Positions 1 to 7,600 of a stretch of DNA of 8,323 nt are shown here, piece by piece. Origin of the DNA: an uncultured Ruminococcus sp. (GTDB lineage Bacteria; Bacillota; Clostridia; Oscillospirales; Ruminococcaceae); contig CAMWKY010000081.1 in the NCBI GenBank assembly GCA_947174965.1, positions 1 to 8,323 of the forward strand. The letters are read 5' to 3'. How positions within the stretch are numbered: position 1 is the stretch's first letter; each line of letters starts with the position of its first letter. The position numbers were made by a program, and so were the translations under genes. Below the pieces are notes generated by a model. That model was not told where the DNA came from. It did not search any database and saw only the letters and a program-made list of their open reading frames with translations.

Positions 1-6
1 TTGATA

Positions 7-12
7 TATAAT
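7..12 (+). promoter_or_regulatory. Possible -10 box upstream of the DUF951-prfA cluster
   Basis: A consensus TATAAT hexamer would place transcription start near position 19, just ahead of the ribosome binding site at 32-38. Its -35 element would lie outside the window, so only half the promoter can be judged. The surrounding bases are extremely AT-rich, so a chance match is possible. A TGA immediately upstream of an overlapping TATATA (2-10) could act as an extended -10. Tentative. Confidence 0.35.
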
Positions 13-31
13 ATAAGTTGTACAATTTTTG

Positions 32-38
32 AAAGGGG
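32..38 (+). promoter_or_regulatory. Ribosome binding site fixing the DUF951 start
   Basis: AAAGGGG sits 8 bases before the ATG at 47. It decides the start. An in-frame TTG at 29 would lengthen the protein by six residues but would put this site inside the coding region and leave no purine-rich site ahead of itself. Confidence 0.7.
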
Positions 39-46
39 ATTTTTAT

Positions 47-235
47 ATGGACGTTCAGGTTAATGATGTGCTTGTAATGAAAAAAGCTCACCCTTGCGGT
101 GCAAATGAAATGCTTGTACTGCGTTCGGGTATGGACTTCAGACTACAATGCAAAGGCTGTGGCAGAGAATTTTTAATCCCACGAAAAAAAATTGAAAAGA
201 ACATAAAGAAAATAAGAAGGGAATCAGAGGGATAG
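47..235 (+). CDS. DUF951 family small zinc-ribbon-like protein
   Basis: This gene encodes 62 residues of unknown function. It matches the DUF951 family, small proteins widespread in Firmicutes (B. subtilis YyzM, from memory). The sequence shows a short beta-rich N-terminal part beginning MDVQVNDVL, then H15-P-C17-G and C35-K-G-C38-G. These three cysteines and one histidine look like a small metal-binding ribbon. A strongly basic tail runs from about residue 46 to 58 (PRKKIEKNIKKIRR). The metal site and basic tail would suit nucleic-acid or ribosome binding, but that is inference. Length is normal for the family. The start is ATG 47, chosen from the AAAGGGG site 8 bases upstream. The gene is first in a co-directional cluster and ends 51 bases before prfA. 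I see no terminator in that gap, so co-transcription with prfA is likely. Confidence 0.85.
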   Translation: MDVQVNDVLVMKKAHPCGANEMLVLRSGMDFRLQCKGCGREFLIPRKKIEKNIKKIRRESEG

Positions 236-286
236 CAGATATTAATAAAAAATCAATATATTTAACAACGAAAGGATTTTTTTATT

Positions 287-1360
287 ATGTTTGAAAAGCT
301 TGAATTAATGGAGAAAAAGTATGAGGAAATCAGCCTGAAACTCTCCGACCCTGAAATAATCAGCAACAATAAACTCTATGCACAGCTTATGCGTGAATAC
401 AAGAACATGACCCCGATTATTGAGAAATACCGTGAATATCTGAAAGCGCACACATCTTTTTCAGATGCAAGGGAACTGCTTGACGATGGAAGTACAGACA
501 AGGAACTGAAAGAACTTGCACAATCAGAGTATGAGGAAGCAAAAGAAGCTGTTGAAAGAATCACACAGGAACTTAAAATTCTGCTTTTACCAAAAGACCC
601 GAATGATGACAAGAATGTTATTATTGAAATTCGTGGTGGTGCAGGAGGTGAGGAAGCTTCACTTTTTGCAAATTCGCTTTACAGAATGTACACAATGTAC
701 GCTGAATCAAAAGGCTGGAAACAGGAAATACTCAATGCTCAACCAACAGAATTAGGCGGATTTAAGGAAATCAGCTTTTCAATTGAGGGAGACGGAGCAT
801 ATTCACGTCTTAAATATGAAAGTGGTGTGCATAGAGTTCAGAGAGTACCCGAAACGGAATCGCAGGGACGCATACACACATCAACAGTAACCGTTGCGGT
901 ACTTGTTGAAGCTGATGAAGTTGAGTTTGAAATAAATCCGACAGACCTTAAAATTGACTATTTCCGTGCAAGCGGAGCAGGCGGTCAGCACATCAACAAG
1001 ACTGAATCTGCCGTAAGAATAACATATCTGCCGACTAATGTAGTTGTTGAGTGTCAGGACGAAAGAAGTCAGCACAAAAACAAGGACAAGGCTATGAAAA
1101 TCCTCCGTTCACGCATATATGAAGCTATGCAGGAGGAGGCACAAGCTAAAGTTGCATCAGAAAGAAAAATGCAGGTAGGCACAGGCGACCGTTCAGAAAG
1201 AATCCGCACATACAATTATCCGCAGGGCAGACTTACCGACCACAGAATCGGCTTGACTATATACCGTCTGGAAGATATGCTCAACGGAAATATTGATGAA
1301 GTTTTTGATGCTCTTGCAACGGCAGACCAAGCTGCAAAATTAGCAAGTCAGGAAGAATAA
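287..1360 (+). CDS. prfA: Peptide chain release factor 1 (RF1)
   Basis: RF1 is a cytoplasmic translation factor that recognises UAA and UAG in the ribosomal A site and triggers release of the finished protein. The 357-residue product matches the usual length (about 355-360). An acidic, helical N-terminal domain (about residues 1-110) is followed by the RF-1 core. The stop-codon reading tripeptide is P188-E189-T190, the PxT form of RF1 rather than the SPF form of RF2, inside the conserved block [13 protein letters not shown]. The catalytic GGQ is G232-G233-Q234, within [16 protein letters not shown]. The C-terminal part carries [15 protein letters not shown], typical of class I release factors. 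AAAGGA at 271-276 lies 10 bases before the ATG. The downstream gene begins 2 bases after the stop. The RF1 methyltransferase gene prmC, often next to prfA in bacteria, is not among the visible neighbours. Confidence 0.98.
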   Translation: MFEKLELMEKKYEEISLKLSDPEIISNNKLYAQLMREYKNMTPIIEKYREYLKAHTSFSDARELLDDGSTDKELKELAQSEYEEAKEAVERITQELKILLLPKDPNDDKNVIIEIRGGAGGEEASLFANSLYRMYTMYAESKGWKQEILNAQPTELGGFKEISFSIEGDGAYSRLKYESGVHRVQRVPETESQGRIHTSTVTVAVLVEADEVEFEINPTDLKIDYFRASGAGGQHINKTESAVRITYLPTNVVVECQDERSQHKNKDKAMKILRSRIYEAMQEEAQAKVASERKMQVGTGDRSERIRTYNYPQGRLTDHRIGLTIYRLEDMLNGNIDEVFDALATADQAAKLASQEE

Positions 1361-1362
1361 TT

Positions 1363-2376
1363 ATGAATACAGTTTTACTTGAAAACAACGAAAAAAATAT
1401 AGTTTTTGCCGCAGGACTTATAAAAAACGGTCATGTTGTCGGAATACCTACCGAAACAGTGTACGGACTTGGAGCAGATGCTTTAAATGAAGATGCTGTA
1501 AGAATGATTTTCAGTGCAAAGGGCAGACCTGCCGACAATCCGCTTATTGTACATCTTGCCGACTTTTCACAAGCTATAGAATATACGTCATATATCCCAC
1601 AGCTTGCTTACAAACTTGCCGAAAGATTCTGTCCGGGAGCATTGACAATGATTCTGCCGAAAAATGACCGCATACCGCTTGTAACATCAGGCGGACTTGA
1701 TACAGTCGGAATACGTGTGCCGTCTCACCATATCATGCACAATATAATTGAGATTTCAGGCTGTCCAATTGCTGCGCCGTCTGCAAATATTTCGGGACTG
1801 CCCAGTCCTACTTGTGCCGAACACGTTATGCGTGACATGGACGGCAGAATATCAGCGGTTATTGACGGCGGTGCATCAGAATTTGGTGTTGAGTCAACAG
1901 TTATTTCTTTTGACAATGAAAATACAGCAAGAATTTTACGTCCGGGAGCTGTAACAAGGGAAATGCTTCTTGAAATATGTGACAATGTGATTATCGACCC
2001 TGCTATTTTGAATGAACTGGCAGAGGGTTCGGTTGCATCGTCTCCGGGAATGAAATACAAGCATTATTCCCCTAAAGCAGATGTTATAATGGTTGAATCT
2101 TCTTTTGAGGATTTTGTTAAACTGGTTTCGGAAAATAACGGAGAAAACACATGGTCGCTTATTTTTAACGGCGACAAGAAAAATTTCCCATATAAGTACA
2201 TGACATACGGTGCAGACAGTTCCGAACAGGCACACTATATTTTTCAGCGACTGCGGGAACTTGATGATATAGGTGCAGAGAAAGTGTACGTCCGTTCACC
2301 GTCTACTGATGGTGTGGGACTGGCAGTTTACAACCGTCTTATAAGGGCATCAGGATTTGAGGTGATACGATTGTGA
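1363..2376 (+). CDS. ywlC: L-threonylcarbamoyladenylate synthase (Sua5/YwlC type)
   Basis: This cytoplasmic enzyme makes threonylcarbamoyl-AMP from threonine, bicarbonate and ATP. That is the first step of the t6A37 modification of tRNAs reading ANN codons; the TsaD-TsaB-TsaE proteins then transfer the group to tRNA. The N-terminal YrdC-like domain (about residues 8-200) shows PTETVYGLG at 29-37, the nucleotide-binding KGRPADNPL at 53-61 and the SxN motif S140-A141-N142. The linker SPGMKYKHYSP at 227-237 is characteristic of Sua5 proteins and leads into the C-terminal Sua5 domain (about 240-337). At 337 residues it is the long two-domain form (B. subtilis YwlC type), not the short single-domain E. 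coli TsaC. AGGA at 1350-1353, inside the 3' end of prfA, is its ribosome binding site. It overlaps coaE by 4 bases, indicating translational coupling. The family assignment is secure; the symbol follows the B. subtilis homologue. Confidence 0.95.
   Translation: MNTVLLENNEKNIVFAAGLIKNGHVVGIPTETVYGLGADALNEDAVRMIFSAKGRPADNPLIVHLADFSQAIEYTSYIPQLAYKLAERFCPGALTMILPKNDRIPLVTSGGLDTVGIRVPSHHIMHNIIEISGCPIAAPSANISGLPSPTCAEHVMRDMDGRISAVIDGGASEFGVESTVISFDNENTARILRPGAVTREMLLEICDNVIIDPAILNELAEGSVASSPGMKYKHYSPKADVIMVESSFEDFVKLVSENNGENTWSLIFNGDKKNFPYKYMTYGADSSEQAHYIFQRLRELDDIGAEKVYVRSPSTDGVGLAVYNRLIRASGFEVIRL
2359..2366 (+). promoter_or_regulatory. Ribosome binding site supporting the GTG start of coaE
   Basis: GAGGTGAT lies within the last codons of the preceding gene, 6 bases before the GTG at 2373. 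It favours this GTG over the in-frame ATG at 2394, which has no comparable site at the right distance. Confidence 0.7.
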
Positions 2377-3023
2377 AAAATCTGACTGATACAATGGTTA
2401 TAGGTCTTACAGGTCAAACAGGAGCAGGAAAAAGCACTGTTTCAAGAGTTTTTGCTGAAAACGGCTATGCAATTATAAATGCAGACCATATTTCAAGAAA
2501 AGTTGTAGAAAAAGGAAGTGAGTGCCTTAAGGAACTTACTGAAATGTTTGGTCTGAATATTCTTAATCCTGATGAAACACTCAACAGAAAAGAACTTGCA
2601 AAAATCGTATTTGCAGACAAAACAAAACTTGAGATGCTGAACTCCATAATATACCCATATATAACAACGGAGATTATCTCACAAATCAGGCATTTTTCTG
2701 AAAACGGAAAAAAGCTGATACTGCTTGATGCTCCAACACTTTTTGAAAGTCATTCAGATGATTTCTGCGAGATTATCATTTCTGTTGTTGCTGACCCTGA
2801 AACAAGAAAAAAGCGTATTATTCAGCGTGACAACATAACGGCGGAACACGCACAAAACCGCATGGATTCACAATTAAGCACGGAATTTTTTGTTGAACAT
2901 TCCGATTTTATAATAGAAAACAATGATTCTGTTGATGTTTTAAACGGTATATCAAAAGAAGTTGCCGATAAAATCAAATATTATTACTATGATATTCGTT
3001 CTGTCGCCATGACAGAATTCTGA
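2373..3023 (+). CDS. coaE: Dephospho-CoA kinase
   Basis: CoaE catalyses the last step of coenzyme A synthesis, ATP-dependent phosphorylation of the 3'-hydroxyl of the dephospho-CoA ribose, in the cytoplasm. The 216-residue product is close to the usual 195-210. The P-loop is G14-QTGAGKST-22. It is followed by INADHISRKVV (N36-A37-D38), which corresponds to the family's DAD-type substrate motif; the first Asp is Asn here. The LLDAPTLFES segment matches the family's APLLFE block, and ADPETRKKRIIQRD with NRMDSQ matches the lid and base-binding region. The start is GTG, overlapping the upstream stop as GTGA, supported by GAGGTGAT at 2359-2366. Starting at ATG 2394 would leave only seven residues ahead of the P-loop Gly14, reduced to six before it, so the GTG is preferred but not proven. 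The gene lies 15 bases before the aminopeptidase gene, and a small hairpin overlaps its stop region. Confidence 0.96.
   Translation: MKNLTDTMVIGLTGQTGAGKSTVSRVFAENGYAIINADHISRKVVEKGSECLKELTEMFGLNILNPDETLNRKELAKIVFADKTKLEMLNSIIYPYITTEIISQIRHFSENGKKLILLDAPTLFESHSDDFCEIIISVVADPETRKKRIIQRDNITAEHAQNRMDSQLSTEFFVEHSDFIIENNDSVDVLNGISKEVADKIKYYYYDIRSVAMTEF
2998..3018 (+). other. Hairpin at the 3' end of coaE
   Basis: TTCTGTC (2999-3005) and GACAGAA (3011-3017) are perfect reverse complements around a 5-base loop, GCCAT; one flanking G-U pair is possible. The structure ends just before the coaE stop and upstream of the AAAGGAG ribosome binding site (3023-3029) of the next gene. It lacks a directly following U-run, so it is unlikely to terminate. 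It could shape mRNA processing or coupling between the two genes, or be chance. Confidence 0.3.
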
Positions 3024-3038
3024 AAGGAGTTTTTATAA

Positions 3039-4439
3039 ATGGAAGAAAAAAATCTTGCAAAAGAACTTAAAGAAAAGCTGTTCCGACAGCAAAAAAATGG
3101 TTACAAGAGAATTAATGCTGACGAAGAAAAAGCAATATCTGATTTTGCCAACGAATACAAGAGTTTTCTTGATAATGCAAAAACAGAACGTGAAGCTGTA
3201 AAATTTGCATTGGAAGCTCTTGAAAAAAATGGATTTGTTGAGTACAAAAAAGGTATGACACTCAAAGCAGGTGATAAGATTTTCCGCAACAACAGAGGAA
3301 AAGCTATTATTATGGCTGTAATCGGTACTGCTCCTGTTGCAGATGGCGTGCGTCTTTGTGCGGCTCATATTGATTCACCACGACTTGACCTTAAACAAAA
3401 TCCGCTTTATGAAGATAACGAGCTTGCACTTTTCAAAACACACTATTACGGCGGTATCAAGAAATACCAGTGGACGACAATTCCGCTTGCACTTCATGGT
3501 GTTATAATCAGGGCAGACGGTGAAACTGTTACTGTAAATATCGGTGAGGACGAAAATGACCCTGTTTTCTGCGTAACTGATTTACTCCCGCATCTTGCAA
3601 CTGAACAGATGTCACGTACAGCAACAAAAATAATCAGAGGTGAAGACCTTAATCTGCTTATCGGCTCAATTCCGTTCAGAGAAGATGAAACAAGCGAAGC
3701 TGTAAAGTTGAATATCATGAACATTCTTTTTGAAAAATACGGCATTACAGAATCCGACTTTATTTCAGCAGAATTAGAGGCTGTACCTGCATTTAAAGCA
3801 AGAGATATTGGATTTGACAGAAGTCTTATAGGCGGTTATGGTCATGATGACAGATGCTGTGCTTTCCCTGCACTTAAAGCAACTCTTGACTGCAAAACAC
3901 CTGTTCACACTGCTGTAACTGTTCTTACAGATAAAGAAGAAACAGGAAGCGACGGAAATACGGGCTTATGCTCCGATTATCTCCGATACTTTATTGCTGA
4001 TATTGCAGAGGATTCAGGCTCATGTGGCAGAGACGTTCTTTCTGTATCTGAATGTCTTTCAGCCGATGTAAATGCAGCTTTTGACCCGACTTTTGCAGAA
4101 GTAAACGAGCGAAACAACTGTGCATACGTTAATAAAGGCGTATGTATCACAAAATATACAGGTGCAAGAGGAAAATCAGGCACTTCTGATGCTTCAGCAG
4201 AGTTTACAGGACGTATCCGCAGACTTATGGACAGCAACAATGTTATATGGCAGACGGGCGAACTCGGCAAGGTTGATGAGGGCGGTGGCGGTACTGTTGC
4301 CGCATATATCGCAAATCTTAATGTTGATACAATTGACATGGGTGTACCTGTTCTTTCCATGCACGCTCCCTATGAGGTTATCTCAAAGCTTGATTTATAT
4401 ATGGCTTACAAGGCTTTTGCTACATTTATCGCAGACTAA
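3039..4439 (+). CDS. M18 family metallo-aminopeptidase
   Basis: This is a cytoplasmic zinc aminopeptidase of family M18 (aspartyl aminopeptidase / yeast aminopeptidase I group), which removes N-terminal residues from peptides and usually forms large dodecamers. The 466-residue product matches family length (about 430-480). The expected di-zinc ligands are visible in order: H110 in AHIDSPRLDLK, D270 or D271 in GYGHDDRCC, the catalytic and ligand glutamates E300-E301 in DKEETGSDGNTG, D343 in DVNAAFDP, and H442 in SMHAPYEV. There is no signal peptide. The residue preference (acidic or broader) cannot be read from sequence. AAAGGAG at 3023-3029 gives a 9-base spacer to the ATG. It is the last gene of the cluster, 15 bases after coaE and followed at once by a strong terminator. 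Its link to the upstream genes is general housekeeping, with no obvious shared pathway. Confidence 0.94.
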   Translation: MEEKNLAKELKEKLFRQQKNGYKRINADEEKAISDFANEYKSFLDNAKTEREAVKFALEALEKNGFVEYKKGMTLKAGDKIFRNNRGKAIIMAVIGTAPVADGVRLCAAHIDSPRLDLKQNPLYEDNELALFKTHYYGGIKKYQWTTIPLALHGVIIRADGETVTVNIGEDENDPVFCVTDLLPHLATEQMSRTATKIIRGEDLNLLIGSIPFREDETSEAVKLNIMNILFEKYGITESDFISAELEAVPAFKARDIGFDRSLIGGYGHDDRCCAFPALKATLDCKTPVHTAVTVLTDKEETGSDGNTGLCSDYLRYFIADIAEDSGSCGRDVLSVSECLSADVNAAFDPTFAEVNERNNCAYVNKGVCITKYTGARGKSGTSDASAEFTGRIRRLMDSNNVIWQTGELGKVDEGGGGTVAAYIANLNVDTIDMGVPVLSMHAPYEVISKLDLYMAYKAFATFIAD

Positions 4440-4442
4440 AAC

Positions 4443-4479
4443 AAAAACTCCTGTAAAAAAATCATTACAGGAGTTTTTT
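4443..4479 (+). terminator. Rho-independent terminator after the aminopeptidase gene
   Basis: ACTCCTGTAA (4447-4456) pairs perfectly with TTACAGGAGT (4465-4474) across an 8-base loop. The stem can extend by four A-U pairs, and the 3' side runs into six consecutive T (4474-4479). It begins four bases after the stop at 4439, closing the DUF951-to-aminopeptidase cluster and separating it from the kinase gene. The matching A-run on the 5' side could also allow termination on the opposite strand. Confidence 0.93.
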
Positions 4480-4542
4480 AAATACAGATAACAAAATCAG
4501 ATTTTTAAATTATTTACCAATAATTTTTGGGTATTCTGCGAA

Positions 4543-4571
4543 TGGATTTTTCATATGAAATATGATATAAT
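4543..4571 (+). promoter_or_regulatory. Extended -10 promoter for the sensor kinase gene
   Basis: TGATATAAT (4563-4571) is an extended -10 element: a TG, one base, then a perfect TATAAT at 4566-4571. A 17-base spacer would put the -35 at 4543-4548 (TGGATT), a poor match, as is usual for extended -10 promoters. Transcription would start near 4578, leaving a leader of about 29 bases. It lies after the upstream terminator and before a strong ribosome binding site, where a promoter is required. Confidence 0.65.
4549..4560. repeat. Perfect 12-bp palindrome within the kinase promoter
   Basis: TTTCATATGAAA equals its own reverse complement. It fills most of the spacer between the suggested -35 and -10 elements, a common place for a repressor operator. 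ATATGA also occurs twice in tandem (4553-4558 and 4560-4565). The region is AT-rich, so chance symmetry is possible. No regulator is known. Confidence 0.35.
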
Positions 4572-4594
4572 TTTATCAACTACTAATGATAATC

Positions 4595-4600
4595 AGGAGG
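4595..4600 (+). promoter_or_regulatory. Ribosome binding site fixing the kinase start
   Basis: A perfect AGGAGG lies 6 bases before the ATG at 4607. In-frame ATGs at 4586 (upstream of the site) and 4601 (touching it) are badly placed, so 4607 is the likely start. Confidence 0.85.
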
Positions 4601-4606
4601 ATGACA

Positions 4607-7600
4607 ATGCAGGCTAAAAATAAAATATACATAAAAATAATTTCCTCTTTTATAGTATGTTTAATCTTCACCATATCCAACTTTATAACAGCATTAGCTG
4701 ATGAACAGTCTGATAACAAGACAATCAAAGCTGGTATATTTTACTTTGAAGGTTATCATATGAAAGACGAAAATGGCAGTCTGTCAGGTTATGGAATTGA
4801 ACTTCTGAATCTTATTTCGGAATATTCACATCTGAATTTCCAATATACCGGATATGACAAATCATGGAATGAAATGCTTACTATGCTGGAAAACGGTGAA
4901 ATTGATGTGGTTACTTCTGCACGAAGAACTTCAGAACGTGAGGAGGAGTTTGCTTTTTCATATCCTATCGGCAGAAACAACACCATTCTTTCAATCCGAT
5001 ATGATAATACAGAACTCCATAACAGCGATTACAAAACATATGACGGAATGGTTGTGGGTCAGCTTATGGGTAGTAGTCAGAATCAGAGTTTAGCAGATTT
5101 TGCTGAAAAAAGGGGTTTTTCCTACACGGTAAAAGAGTACGATAATGCAGATATACTTACTTCCGCTTTGATGAATGGCGAAGTTGATGCAATACTTTCA
5201 AGTGACCTGAGAAAGACAACAAAAGAAAAAACACTGGACATCATTGCAGAAGACAACTTCTATGCTATTGTCAGAAAAGAAGATGAAAAACTGCTTGATG
5301 AAATCAATTATGCTATTGAACAGATGGATTTGAATGAGGGCGACTGGAAAAATGTTCTGTTTTATCAGTATTATGGTCCGGTTTATTCCTCTGAACTCAC
5401 TTTTACTGAGCGTGAAAAGGAATATATTCATAAAATCGTCTCGGGAGAAAAGAAAATCACTATTACTGCTCTCGGAGACAGAAATCCATATTCATATGTA
5501 GAAGACGGAGAATTAAAAGGTATTCTTCCGGATTATTTTGCATATGTTATGGAAATGGCAGGACTGCCTTATGAAGTTGTAATTCCGGAGGATAAAAATG
5601 ACTATTACAATATAGCAAGCACTAACAGTGTGGATATTGTCATTGACAGGCTCAGTTCAAGTCCTATTATGGAGGAATCCACTTATCGTGGATTCAATAC
5701 AAATACTTACATGACAACAGGAATTGCAAGGGTAATCCGACAGGATTTTTCAGGAACGATAAAAAAAGTTGCATTATCTGACTCTCAAAGCAGAAATATG
5801 ATTATGGACGAGCTTCATGGTGATATTGAGTTTCTGAACTATCCCACCAGAGAAGAAGCTATGCAGGCTGTCCTTGACAGAAAAGCTGATGCGGCATATG
5901 TGTATTCCTATGCGGCACAACTGTTTGTAAATAATGATACCACTAATTCCCTTTACTACAGCATTGCAAATAATATGGACATGAGTTTCAGAATGTATGT
6001 CCGTGACAGTGCAGACCATGAACTGATAACCATACTGAATAAATGTATTCAGCAGGTTTCTAATGATATGCTGAACCAGTTTGCCTCAAAATATACAACT
6101 TATACTATCAAAAATATGAATTTCATACAGTATCTGCAAGCTAAGCCGGAGATTATGCTTGCTGTTGCCTTTGTTGTTGCACTGATTATCTGTATTATGC
6201 TAATACTCTATCTGAAAGGACTCTGGAATAAAAAACTACTTAACGCTACAGAGCAGTCAAACAGGGAGATGAGTAAACAGCTTGCTATTGTTGAAGCACT
6301 GAGCCGTGACTATACAAATATTTTTGCTATAAATGAAGAAAAGGGTACGGCTAAAATTGTAAAACTTGAAGGTTATGTGACGGAAGGTATGAAAAAGGAT
6401 TCTAAAGAAGAACTGCCGTATACCCCAATTCTGGATAAGTATATCCATGACCGTGTTCACCCTGATGACCAACAGTATCTTGCTGAAACTCTTTCACTGG
6501 AAAAAGTCAGGGAACAGTTAAAGACTAATAATGAATATAATGGAACTTATCGTATACGAGCAGACGGAGAAAGTCATAATTTTCAATATACTTATGTAAA
6601 AGTTGGCAAAGACACTCTTGAAAAAAATGGTTTTATACTTGCAGGATTTCGAAATATTGATGAAATGATTCGCAAAGAGCAGGAACAGAAAGAAGTGCTG
6701 GCTGAAGCACTCGCTCAGGCGCAGTATGCCAATAACGCTAAAACTACATTCCTTAACAATATGTCACATGATATTCGCACACCTATGAATGCTATTATCG
6801 GCTTTACATCATTGGCAGTAACTCATATTGACAATAAAATACAAGTGCAAGACTATCTGAGTAAGATTCTGACTTCCAGCAATCACTTGTTAAGTCTGAT
6901 TAATGATGTTCTTGATATGAGCAGAATTGAGAGCGGAAAAGTCAAGATTGAAGAAAAAGAAGTAAGTCTCCCTGACATCATGCACGACCTTAAAACTATC
7001 GTTCAGGCAGACGTAAAATCAAAACAGCTGGAATTTTATATAGATACTTTAGATGTAACAAATGAAATAATTATCTGCGATAAACTCCGTTTGAATCAGG
7101 TGCTTCTGAATATTCTGAGTAATGCTATGAAATACACAAAGCCCGGCGGTATGGTGAGCGTTCGTGTTATTCAGACATCACAAGAACAAGATAATTATGC
7201 TTCGTATGAGTTTCGGATTAAAGATACTGGTATCGGCATGAGTCCTGAATTTCTGAAACACGTTTTTGAGCCGTTCGAGAGAGAACAGACTGCTACTGTA
7301 AGCGGTATTCAGGGAACTGGTCTCGGTCTCACCATTACCAAAAATATTGTGGATATGATGAATGGTACTATTACAGTTGAAAGTGAAGAAGGAAAAGGGT
7401 CGGAATTTATTGTAAATTTCCGTTTCAGAGTTGCCGATATTCCTGTAAAGTCTCAACGACTGGAGCAACTGGCAGACCTAAGAGCTTTGGTTGTAGATGA
7501 TGATGTGAACACTTGTGTAAGCGTCAGCAAAATGCTGTCCACTATCGGTATGCACCCCGACTGGACTACTTTAGGAAAAGAAGCTCTTATCCGTATAGAG

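Noticed and set aside
1..26. TTGATA (1-6) and TACAAT (21-26) as a -35/-10 pair
   Set aside because: The spacer is only 14 bases, too short for a normal sigma-A promoter, and the start would fall within the ribosome binding site.
29..46. In-frame TTG at 29 as an upstream start for the DUF951 gene
   Set aside because: It would place the AAAGGGG site (32-38) inside the coding region; ATG 47 sits at the ideal distance from that site.
516..755. 79-codon plus-strand open frame inside prfA
   Set aside because: It is a shifted-frame shadow of the conserved RF1 core with no recognisable product.
3977..4360. 127-codon open frame on the minus strand
   Set aside because: It is fully antisense to the aminopeptidase catalytic region, has a low-complexity Ser/Pro-rich translation and no recognisable family. 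The same reasoning rejects 376-612 and 1725-2060 on the minus strand.
4120..4491. 123-codon open frame on the plus strand crossing the aminopeptidase 3' end
   Set aside because: It lies in a shifted frame of a clearly coding gene, runs through the terminator hairpin and has no recognisable family.
4507..4526. AAATTATT / AATAATTT inverted repeat after the main terminator
   Set aside because: The stem is only A-U pairs and adjoins an already strong terminator, so chance in AT-rich spacer DNA is more likely than function.
4586..4606. ATG 4586 or ATG 4601 as the start of the sensor kinase
   Set aside because: The AGGAGG at 4595-4600 lies after 4586 and touches 4601; ATG 4607 is 6 bases from it and gives a clean signal peptide.
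4640..4705. Lipoprotein reading of the kinase signal sequence using Cys18
   Set aside because: The residues before Cys18 (FIV) do not form a lipobox and the cysteine is in the middle of the hydrophobic core; a normal cleavage site follows at A31|D32.
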